A stretch of 64,000 nt of DNA from Tanypteryx hageni (Eukaryota; Arthropoda; Insecta; Odonata; Petaluridae), in contig CM054118.1 in assembly GCA_028673005.1 (NCBI GenBank), positions 64,785,401 through 64,849,400 on the forward strand, in the 5' to 3' direction. Below the pieces are notes generated by a model. That model worked only from the letters and a program-made list of their open reading frames with translations. It was not told the DNA's origin and made no database searches. Both the position numbers and the translations under genes were made by a program. Of this stretch, positions 32,901-44,900 are shown one piece after another. Position 1 is the stretch's first letter. Every line of letters starts with the position of its first letter.

Positions 32901-35900
32901 TACCTCCTTAGACATCCGTAAAGATGAAGCTACTGTGTCAAGAGGTGGTGAAGTCCCTGGCTGGTGAAAAATTGGATGTAAGTATAAACTTTCAGTCTCT
33001 GATCACATGTTATCTCTATCATAAGGTTTGCAATAGTTTTCAAATAGCTAACCTAGTATGTTATTAGTATTCTTTAAAGTAATACTTAACGAAATGTTAA
33101 TGGGTTAATACCTAACGAAATTCATTTTATTTCCTATTTTAAATTCAGCTAATTATTCTTCCAAACATAGTTCAATCTTTTATGACTGCCTAACATCTAA
33201 GATTTGTTCGGGTCATTCCAATCTGAGGAGCGTATGAATTTTCTCTCCTTTCATTCGGCTAGCAGAAATACCGTATCTTTAGACCGACAGGACTTAAGCG
33301 GTAGAAGACTAAATATAAAATGACTCCTTTAAGGCATAGGATTTTCTTTTACAAGGCTCTAGTTAATGGGGAAAAAATCTCCGATGTAAAAACTACGATA
33401 TAGTTCTTTGCATAACTACCGTATTTCCTCGATTCTAAGACGCCATCGATTGTAAGACCCTTGATTTAATAAGAGCTTTTCGAAAAAAATAATACTACGG
33501 ATTGAATCGAATGTAAGACGCACCCCGATTTCAGAGACATTAAAAAGTGAAAAACGTCCGTCTTAGAATCGAGGAAATGCGATAATTGTTCGAGTTGACC
33601 AATGCTAAAATAAGGACATTTCGTGCACTAAAAAAGCATAACCCTCGTCTTTCTCATTTATTTTATTCCCACTTGATCTGTTTGGAAACAGCAAGATGTC
33701 GGCGAGCGCTTCGAAAATCCCCCCAAGAAATCTTTCGTAATAATGCACACATCCTCTCCTCCAGTCTCCTTCCTTCGGAGAGAACTTCTTTGCCTTTCCG
33801 TTGCCCGCAGTCAATGCTGCCCAGATTCCGACTTGATCATGCGATGGTTATTCTCATCTTTCAATTAAAAAATGACCGATATCGCGGAAATCCAACACTT
33901 GGAAAAATGAATTTTTTACACTTAAACTGATCGTCTTAGTGATTTATAAGTTCGAATAACTATAGTAGTATATAACCCTAGCAATTCTTTGTTCTTTCCA
34001 TTTATATTTATCGTTCTACAACCTCTTTTTCGAAACATACGAGAAACTTCTATCCTTGGTTAGTTGTTATCTTCTTTGTTTGAATTTGATAATAAAGAAT
34101 ATCTTTACCGTTCCAGCTTATGTGACTAGAAAATTTACATACAAAAAGTTCGGTCATCGAGAGCTTTCACCGAAGATATTTATAATCTTTTGACCGATGT
34201 GTTTTCCGTTGCCATGCCCGTTCTTGTTTTACGTCATTTTCTGCTCTATCTCTCCTAGCTCATATCTCGTCTACTTCTAAATGAGTTCCCGTAATTTCTT
34301 ATTCGCAGTTTTCTTATTTACCTCCTATCTCTCGCTATTTCTCTTTTCGTTTCCTCGAGTCTATCTCTCCCTTCTTTAGTTTTCCTTTCTCTGTTCCACG
34401 CAATCTTCTTCCATTTCTCTCTCTCTCTCTCCCCACTCTTTTTGTTTCTGCTGCACTCCATGCTTCCCATCCACATCGCCCTTTGACCCTCTCCTCCCCC
34501 TTCCTCTTTTCATCGCACGCATTAGTCCCGTAATGGAATCCCCTTGCTCCCTCTCCTTTTGACACACACCAAATTCACTTATATCTTATTTCCCGTTGGG
34601 GGATGATGCACATCCGCAGGAGGCAATGCGATGCTAGAGGAAAGAGATGTCGAGGCGTAAAGGGCATCCTCACTCAGCCTCTCTCACATTCCAAAACCCT
34701 CTTACCTTCGCAGGGACCTCCTGGTGTCCTCAAGAGCGAGCCTTCTCCCTCTGTCTCTTTCTCTCTCCTTCTTCCTCCCTCCCCTCGCTCTCCTTCTCCC
34801 TCCCCCTCTCTCTCCTCCCCCACCCTCCCTCACCATCCCGTCGTTTCGTATGGTAATGGTCGATGGAGTGCTCGGAGTGTGTTCCATTGACCTACCTCTA
34901 TCCCCGCATTCACCCCCTCCACTCTACTCCACCTCCTTCCATTTCTATATCTCACCCATTTCCCAACACACTCATCGCTACTTTTCCATTCACCTCTTCA
35001 CTCATAGGAACGTCCCTCTTTCTCTCTCCCTCTTCCTCCTCTTGCTTCTCTCCTCACATCTCCTCCCTCTTCATTCGATTCCCACCTCCCTCTCTCTCTT
35101 CTCCCCTTCCCTGTATGTACTTTCCCACCCCCTGCCCTCCCACGCAGCCCGTTGGAACCCCTCTGCTTGCTCCAACCGGTCTCTAATGTGGTATGACGTG
35201 GTGGGCGTCAGGAATTTATGGGAGAGAATAATTTGAATGAACCTTCAAAATGGATGCGGAATTATTATTCCTCTACGCTATTTTCTCGTGATGGGGAGAA
35301 ATGTCTTTTTTTCGGTCCGATTTTGAAATTTTTATTTTGTGAAATTCATCAGAAAAATGTTTTAGCAAGATGTGTTTGTTTTCTGTAGCTGAAGAAATTT
35401 CGTATTTACTCAAAATAATTGTATTTAGGATTTTAAAGAATGCCTGTAGTTTATTAAATTATTTTGGAAGAATATAGTTCGGGTTTTACAAAAGGGATGG
35501 ATATATTGTAGTTTCTTTCTTGTGTTATGGGAGTTTTTATGTTATTGTAGTAATCTTTAGAAGCGAAGATCAGGAATAACTTTCTCAATCTCTAAATAAT
35601 TTTATTTAATATATTATAGAAATTCTAATATAAATAAATTACATATTATAACGCTAGTTGCTTTTTTAATAATTATTGTAAAAAGTTATTTTAGTCGAAC
35701 GCCAACATATTTGAATTTATTTACTCACAAGTGCAGTAATTGCAATTTATTAGTATTCCAAATAAATTTCATAGCAAAGGTTGGTTTACATATACACAAA
35801 TTGAGCGTTAAAAGAAAAATGGGTGTTTGTGTGATTCCTTGCGAGTTACTATGCATTATGTTGGGATGGGAGTAGTCTCACAGGATTTTAATATGCATTC

Positions 35901-38900
35901 ACCCTAAATTACTTATTATTTTTTAGTATAAATTCAGAAAAGATTATTTATTTGCTCCAAGTGGAAACTTTCTTACTAGTATTCACCGCAGTTTTCGCTA
36001 TAGTTTGATGCCACTATTTCATTTGGATTGCCTGTCAAGGAGACGTTTCTTTTACAGATGTTTCGGTTTAGATTAGGTAAGATTAGGTTTGTGTCTCGTG
36101 GCTGTTAAGTACGTTTATGTTTCTATTCATTGTTTGCAATCATTATTCTATCGGACATAGCTCTCGGAAGTCAATTCGGCAGTTGCCTCCTTGAATGTTG
36201 CCATTTTTTTTAGAACCTGGTATAGTCTTTCCATTTTAGAAGCTACATTTCTCTCTTTCATATCAGTCGTAAGATGTTATCGAAATCCGTATCTCCATGA
36301 AGTTAATTTCAGATTTCACCTCCTGTTGCACCGAATGTCGCAACCGTAGAAGAAACGTGTCACATTAGAAGAAGAAGGCTTAACTTTCCCCTCACCCCCT
36401 TCTCTCTGAGGACCAACTTCCCGAGGGCCTCCACCCCGCGACCTGCAGGTCACTTCCCTCCCTCCCTCTTCCCAATGACCGGCTGACTGGCAGAAACCAT
36501 TTTGGCCTATGACAGCGCCCTCGCGCTTCATCCCCTTTCAAGGTCTTCTCGGACGGCGAGGCGCCCATCTTTCTCTCGCTCTCTCTGTGAGGAGGGTAAT
36601 CGCTCCCTCCCTCGCCCCTGCTCTCGTGCGAAGGGGAGAGAATCATTTCGCGGAATCAAAACCGTGCTCGGCAGTTGTCCCGCGGACGCCTACGTTCGGC
36701 TTCATTTGGATTGCTCGATGGGTCGCGATGTCGAATCAACGAACCGAGTGTCTTTGATCAAAGTCGTTGATTTTTATGATTAAACTCTCCGGAGAAAATT
36801 AAAAAAGGGTGCCGTTCGCCTTATTGCACTTAGGTGAAATCTGACAGACTTTTAATGCACGTCCCAAAAGAGGCTGTCAAAATATCAACCGTAAGAGTTT
36901 GAAAGGAGGAATGTCGCATCCCGCGACCCAAAACGGGTAACTGGGAGCAAGTATCTGTCGAGTGAGGAAATTGATATGCTTGGCTATGTTTTTGTTATGA
37001 AATGCGAAAAGAAATAGATTTAAAATCAAGTTTGCAAATATGTATGTGAAATGGGGTTTTTAGAGAATGTTGTGTGCAGGATAGATTTCTTTTCGTGTCA
37101 AGTTGGTTCTGCATTATTTAGGTTACGGTCGATGGCGCCATCGCTGCAGTTCACTCCTCTATCGAAAATCTCTGGAAATTTTTAAGGAAGGTTTCCGAGC
37201 GTAATTTAACTTTCATTTAACTTTATATTATTACTCGGCCATACGCCAAAGGCGTACGCAAGGATGTGCCACTGTGACATGCCTACATTATTCAAAATCT
37301 CCATTAAATCGCATTTGATAGAAAGGAGTAGTGGTTGCTGTCGCTTCTAGTGCTTATTTCTATTTATTTTCTTGAACACTGCGGTCCAGTGTTGCCGTTT
37401 CTACAGATTTATGAAGTTGAGACACTATTTGTATGAGATGACACAAAATTTTATAGGAAAAACAAGGCCAAATTTTTGAACGCATTTATCCACACGCACG
37501 AGCGAATAAGTCAACTCAAATGATGTTTGGCACAGGTGAAAGGATGAAGAAAGTGGATTAGCAATGGGTAAGTAAGCTCTTCTCAGGAATTAATATTTCG
37601 AGGACCAAATAAATTTTCGATTTACCTCAAAGGCATGAGTAGTAAAAAACCACAAAAAATGGGAAGAGAGGGAAAATTTTCCGGTATGGGGCTGTTCTAG
37701 AACTACCAAGCGATTTTCACTACCGTGGACTACCAAGGGGGGGCTCAGAGGCCCACCATCTAAAATACAATAAAAAGCCATAGTTATATTTCGAACCTAT
37801 CGTGATATATTTAAAAATTACAGGAATATAACTATACAATTTTAGTAATTTATTTGAAATTATATGTACATTATACACTATAAAGACAAAATATTTACAT
37901 TAAAAGATTTTTTTGTTTACATTTTTCATGTTTTCAAGATCAGATTAATATTGCAGTAAGATTTCTTTTACAAAATAATAAATTGATTAGAAAAACGATT
38001 TAATCTGATTCATCTGAGACAACAGTTTAGACAAATAGCGCGCTTCACGCTGCTTTCCACGCATATGGTGCCCTATAAGTTAGGCCACCCGCGTGCCAAG
38101 GCATGCAGCCAAATACGAAATAATTTGCAGAAAATTGAAATATGCATACATTGATGAGAAACTTTGGGTAATTATTTTAAATTAGTCTCTGCATAATGTA
38201 ATAAAATATCCAGACTTTACCTTGACTTTTAAAAGAGAAACATACGAAAAAATAAGTTGTGGGCCTCGAGGCCCCCCTTAATAATTCTTGGGTTAATACA
38301 TACGTACCGAGGGGAGGGTTGAAGTTTGCGTATATCCTGCGTATGGAGGGGGGGTTAGACCAAGTAGTACGTATGCACGTAAAATAAAACAAACTATATA
38401 GAGATATATTTTTGTTAAGTTTTTAGTCTGTAAGTGTTTGAAACTGACACATCAAATACTGTTCTCTAATATTAAACTTCATAGTACACTCTGTGGTATA
38501 AATACAAAGTTCTATGAACTGTAATATTATAAATAAATAATATAAATAAACAATTTTTATATTTTAATTACAAAAAATGTTTTTGCGACGAACTTGTGCA
38601 GTTGGGGGAGGGAGGGTACTAAGCACTAACGTACGTACGTACTGGGGAGGGGGTAGAAAAAGTACACCAGGTAACAAAGGGGGAGGGGTGGGTCGAAATG
38701 GCTAATTTTTAGCGTGCGTACTAAATGACGTTTACAAGAGGGTCCCGAAAAGTGACGGAGGTATATACCTTCGTCTTGACGCTGTTATTTGAATTATTGG
38801 TATACTTAGGCAAACTGTAGGTGGAAATGGTATGGATCTTCCTTCCTCGCTAATGTGTTTTGAGAATAATGAAAATCGACACTTTTAGATTGGTTTAGCA

Positions 38901-41900
38901 ATCCACGTGGCCTCTATGGGTTAATTAAAAAAAAAAGCCGGGTTAATGTCTTTCTAAAAGAATTACAGTACTGGCACCCGAACTTTTCTGCTCGAGGGCC
39001 ACATAACCCATTTCTGATCTCTTCGCGGGCCACACCCAGTAAAAATTGAGTTGAGGAATAATTTAAGGAGACTGAAGGTTTTGGTTGTCGGTCAATATTA
39101 CCTGATTTGTTATACGCATCTGTAATGGGAATAGAGAAGGTAAAATATATTGTATTTGTAATTTTCTATTTTAATTTTGCTACATTGTGTGCTTTAATTG
39201 TTAAACTTTTAGCGGGCCGGATGTGGTCCGCGGGCCGTATTTTAGCCCCACTGAATCACACGATCACAGGGGCACGTAAATAAAATGTTTGATTTATTAA
39301 TAGGGACAGAGGATTTCTTGCAATGCATAACATAGTATTTTTACCGCCCGTTCATGCTATAATTATTTTATGAGTACATACTTTACTGTTACCGGCGAAA
39401 AACGCCTGCAAGGCACTTACGCAATTGCGTCATACTTCTCTGTAAAATGACGCCTTAATAAAGACTTGCAGTCGCGTAGCCAGGACAAACTCTATGATCA
39501 AATACATTATCATTTATTTCTGCCTTAAAAAAACTAGGAATACGGCTTAACCTCGTATATTTCCCTCCCTGAAGGGTCAGTCCGGAATTATTGTTGCATA
39601 GCAGTCATAAAGTGTATGGCGAAAAAAATGTTTTTCAACCACCTTATACACAAAAAATATATTACTAAGTAAATACTGGTGATAGTACACAGTCACACCT
39701 ACCCGGCTTACTGAAAATTAATTCTCTCCAGGGACCAAAGTATTATGCGTGAGAGTTTGTGGGAAAAAAGATTTCGTTGAAAAACCAACCGTAAACCCAT
39801 CCCAGCAATCACAACACATCCCCGGCACTATATAAATTCCGCATCCTACCTACCCTTCATTCTCTAATTTTCCTGCTGGCGATGACATCGTTGATGTCGA
39901 AATGCGCATTTAGGGTTTTAAATACTGGTGTAGTTGTCTGATTTTCTGTGTATGTGTGTATGTTTGTGCGTGCGCGTGAGTCCCTGGCGCGGAATCTTTT
40001 TCCCGCAAACTCGCACGCATAATACCTTGGTCTCTCGTAAACCGGGTAGGTGTGTCTGTGTGTGCGTACTATCACTAGTATTTTCTTATATTTTTTTGTG
40101 TATAAGGTGGATAAAATTTTTTTTCACTTAACTTCACACCAAAGGCTAACTCGCGTATTAATTTTTGCATAAAGAGAATAGAATCAATGTTCCATATTTC
40201 TCTCTATAAATTCCATTTTTCTCCTCTTTCTCAGCCTCTGAATTTAGATTACCAGTCTATTTTCTGTATGTATATATGTATGTATGTTGCAAGTTTACTT
40301 ACGGTTTTCTCTCCTCCTTATCTCTCTCCCCTTTCCCATCCCCCTTCCCATCCCTCTTCCCATCCCCCTCCCCCTTCTCCGCCTTTCTCCTCTCCGCGCA
40401 CACGTCCCCTTCTCCTTCCGCCCTCCTCTTTTTCTTCCATTCGCAGTACGAGGCAGTTAAGAAGCTTACCGCGGATGCCAAATACGGTGAGTCGACGCCA
40501 AACTCCATCTCCCCCACCCCACCATCTCTCTCTCCGCCACAATCCTCTCTTATTCTGTGGCAGTGAAAAGTGATGCGGCGGTCACCCCCACACCCATCTG
40601 TTTGTTTGTCAGTGATTTTTGTACTTTTCTTCCATTTTAACCCCAAAACGAAAGCTGTGGTTATTCGGTAATTTGTTTGTATTCGAAATTCGTCCGAAAT
40701 TAAATGTTTACCTCTCTCTGTACCTACAATTTCATCGTAGTGCTATTGATGGAATTTTTTAAAATTTTGATCTTTCACCTGCTAATAAAATTTACATTAA
40801 TAGCCACAACTTTGTGAAAGCATCTGAGTCTTAAGAGAAACAAAAATGAATGCACTTCTCACCTTCGCAGAATATAATTTTTTATTGCGCGGCCGTGATT
40901 TTTGCCGTCTATCTTCATATGTACGGTGAAGAAAAAAATGACGGAATAGCACTTGACGTTTACGATTTTTCTTATAGACGATTACCCATTTTGTGACCAA
41001 TAGCCAGTCAAGAATGAAACTGCGCTTGTTTGCGTCACGGAATCGGCCAGACGTGTCATTGTCGTTGTCTGAAGAGCAAGTGTACCTCGTCAAAACTCAT
41101 GGAAGTGTTCAAATAAAAAGCATTTGCATGGCAAATTAATGATGGCTTTCACCATACAAAATCGCGAAAACATACATGAAAACGGTTTATAGCTTGACGT
41201 CTTACTTGACCAATATAATCTGAGGATTAGTTTCGAGTTGTTAGTACCAATACCGATGTTTTTCGAGCATCTCTTCGGTAGTGGTTGATTTTCCTCCACC
41301 TAACCGAATAAAATATTTTAATTTTCATACTTAAGATCAATTTGCGTAATTTACGTAATTTTAAATTATTATATGTATTATTTTTATCTTAATAATTTAA
41401 ATATGACGCATTTATAAAAATTGTTGGTTCTTGTTACAATAACATCTCTAAATTTCCCATCAATCTTAACTTGATTACATTTGAGTGCTCATAATATCCA
41501 GCAATAGATTTATGTTAGATAAATTAGATTTCAGAGTAAATGAAAAAATTTCCTTTGTAGATGACAATGATCGAGAAGGTGCTGTTGCAGCCTTGGCGTT
41601 TGTTATTCGTGGTTCTGTTCGACATTGCCTGTTGGCTGGTGAAGGACGAGGAGAGGGAGAGGAGGCCCTGGTGCTCGAATTAACTCAACTTGGTCTTCCG
41701 CGTGAACTTGCCAACGCTATTGCCAAAGCTGCTGCAGCTGGCGCAACCAAACTACAAAAGCACTTCAAAGAGAGCAGTTTGCGTTGTTGAGTAACAATTT
41801 TATTGCCTTATTAGCGAATAATATTATTGTTATTACAGTTTACAGTAACAGTCACCCATTTCTACTTTATCAATCTGTAACTAATACTCCAATAACAGAA

Positions 41901-44900
41901 ACTAGTTAATTATTCATATAAAAGTGATATTTTATTTTTATGCTGTCAGTTCATGAACATTTTAAGATTAAAATGTAGTACATCATCTTTGATTCCAAGG
42001 TTTCATACTTTCTGCAAAAAAATATTTCTTTTATTGGGACTAGATAATCATCATATTGTGACCCTGAAAAAATTTTCTTGGTATTGCCTTTACATAATTT
42101 ATTCTATCAATAATTATATCTTTTAACAATAGTTGGACAATTTTGCTTATGTTGTGGAAATGAAAAATGGATGTAATCTATTAGGTGAATATCAGAATTC
42201 AAAATCATTATGCTAACAAATATTTCTATTTAATTCTTTCTATAATTTTGATTTTTTGAGACATTCATTATTTAGGTCAAGAGTATGTTGTAATTCTTAG
42301 AGCTGAATGTGATATTCCTAGTACATAGCTGTGATCAATCAAGGTCAAAGCATTATGAAAGCAAATCTGATTAATGTCAGTTTAGATCCTTCATGAGAGA
42401 AAACAGTTGTGTACAAATAATTTAATCTTATGTTCTCAATCAGGGAAGCTGTCACTTCATAGAAATTCATTTTAAGGTTTCCAAACAAAACTGAGCAACC
42501 AAAATATTATTAATTGCACTTAACTTAAACATTCCACACAAGTTAAATTATATTCTGACTGGTTTTGATTTGAAAAGTCATCATCAAGACACGATAGCTG
42601 AAATATAGTTTTGTATGGAATGTTTTACAAATTTCCATAGATGATAATTTGTTCATTAAATTTTTTTAGCAATTCTTTATTTATTAACTGTCTTTTGGAA
42701 ATTTTTTTACTTTCTTTCAAGCATGTCTCTATCTTGGAATTTTTAGTGAATCATCTAGAGTCTGCAGAATGGAGTGGAAAGACAGATGGTGTTGGTGATG
42801 TAAGTCCAGATGCAAGTGGTGGGCAGAAGCTGAAGCTTAGAGTGAGAGAACCTCTCACTTGGGACCACAAAAAGGGAGAAGTCACAACACATGAGATTAT
42901 TCTCACTCCAATCATGGTACCATCTTTAATCCAAGGTACCATTTGGCTTTTATTCACTCATCATATAGAATTAATTTCTTTTAACAGAATATTACCCTAA
43001 AGTATAACATTCACTCATGTATAATGCGCATCAGACTTTGAGCATACTATACTGACATTTTAATTCGGCATATATTATAATATTATTATTGTTTATAAAC
43101 AGAAACATTAATTTTTGATCCACAAGTTTGTGCCCCTTCAGCCCTGCGCCTGGGGGCAACTGCCCCCCTCTGGTCCCCCCTCACTACGCCACTGATCGAT
43201 TGTATTTCTTCGAATTTTGCTAAAATAGCTGATGTTTTTGAAGTTTTTATCACTCATTATGAGAGTGTTGCCATCACAAAGACTCAGATTCGGTATTTTC
43301 TAGTACATGCATATGTTATTTTTGCCACACAAATATGTGTGACGAATTTAGTTTTCCATTTGAATGTATTTGTAATATTTTATATTATAAAATTTGGGAA
43401 CACAAAGAACAACTCATTCGTGGAGATTTCAAAGCTATTAAAGCCAATATAAGTATTCAACAAATAATTTTATGAAAATTAGGCATCATAAGTTCCGTTT
43501 GGATCATCTTGTTTTACCATATTGACAACTTTTAGGATCTAGAAACAAATTGTAAGTAAAATATAGAAAGAAAAGAAAACCAAGCACAAAAGTGTGGAAA
43601 TCGAGAAAAAGCAAGGAAAAAGAGAAAAGTTTATTTAACTCACCATGAATGGAGAATATATGATGGAGGGGATGGAGATATGTCAAAAGAGTGTCAATCA
43701 GAGATGTATGTAGAAGAGGATGGATGTAGCTACAGGGATGCTGTGATCTGAAGCAGTCTCCCTTTTGCTTTTAATTTTTATAAATTTCTTCTTAGGGAGC
43801 TATTGTTGAAATGCAAGTTGATGCTCTTTTTTATGGATCTTCAACCTCAGTCACTTTCTCTTTTAGGTCATTAGCCATCTAAAAGATGTCCGCTAATCTC
43901 TTCCCTGTTAATTTTTTCTTAGGTTCTACATCATCTTCTTTTTCACTCTCACTTGATTGTGCAAGTTCTATAAGTTCGTCATTAGTAAACTCATGTTGCT
44001 GAGAGCGGAGTAAATCTTCCACTTCCTCCTCTTTTAGATCCCAGAAACCCTCCCCTCTTAACATTTCTTGCCAATTCAATGATCAGGACAACTTCCCCAT
44101 GAATGCTGGGTAGGGGCAGCCTGAGAAATTTTGGTGCCACAGGCGAGATAGCACACAGTTACCAAAGAATTGGTGTCCACTTGCTTTAAAATATGATTGA
44201 AAGTTTGTTGGATATTGTATGATTTGAAAGTCACACGACCCCTTGGCCCATAGGCTGTAGGAGTGCAGCTGTGTTTGGCAGCAATGTGAAGTGTGTGTGT
44301 GAAAGCGTTTCTTCAAGGGAAACTGGGTGTCATGGTGCATTGTCTAAGACAAGAAGCACTTTCGATGCCAAATGCTTCTGCCACTGGTAGTTCTTCACTT
44401 GCTGGGCAAAGCTATTGGCAAAGCAATCTGAAATGTTTACATGTAACCCATACTTTTTTACAAGACCTCCAGAAAACGAGAGTTGTAATTTTATCTTCCC
44501 TCTTAAAGGAGGAAGACTCTTGGAATCAGGGGTTGACAACCTTTTCAGCATGGTGGGTCACATTCGTAGTTGTGAACGATTTGAAGGGCCGCATTGGAAG
44601 CCATGAGAGCTTTGGCGAGCCAGATGAGCAGTTAAAACAAAAGTTACCTAGAGATTCTGTGGTCCCATATTAGTGAAAATCTAGTCTAAATAATTTAATA
44701 GCGTTAAAACCTCCCCAGAAAAGGTTTTAAGGTCATAGTTTTACTGAAAAATATTATATTGCTTATATTAAATTTTACCAACCATTTTTATATCATTGCT
44801 TCTCATGCCGCAGATTGTCAACCTTTGTTCTGAATGATGTGTCACTATTGGTTTACATTTAAAATATCCCGACTCATTTCCACATAAAATGAGAGTTAAA

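Larger units (their letters stand above)
32978..40446 (+). other. COMMD4: COMMD4 intron 3 (7.5 kb)
   Basis: Holds the MITE at 33417-33581, the pyrimidine-rich block 34320-35150, a GC-richer patch 36330-36730, the TIR element 37735-38279, a decayed GC-rich repeat 38280-38750, a hAT fossil 38966-39253 and a final CT-rich run before the acceptor. Frames in these tracts look compositional. Confidence 0.6.

Noticed and set aside
34724..35236. 170-codon frame on the + strand, Ser/Leu/Pro-rich
   Set aside because: It is a translation of a CT-rich low-complexity block; no domain, no splice context, and the other strand is open too.
36060..36090. Telomere-like TTAGG words (GATTAGGTAAGATTAGG)
   Set aside because: Only two imperfect units; not a telomeric tract.
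37125..37140. Palindrome CGATGGCGCCATCG
   Set aside because: Fourteen bases, single, with no supporting context; within chance expectation.
40187..40573. Frames around COMMD4 exon 4
   Set aside because: Products of the CT-rich tract; only the 40-nt exon between clear splice sites belongs to a gene.
41485..41790. COMMD4 ending at the TGA at 41788-41790
   Set aside because: An in-phase downstream exon pair (42747-42935, 48028-48065) restores the COMM domain and family-like C-terminus, so the TGA is read as intronic.
42798..42806. Strong donor-like GATGTAAGTCC inside exon 6
   Set aside because: Using it would remove the KLKLRVREP segment needed for the COMM domain; kept as a note in the findings.
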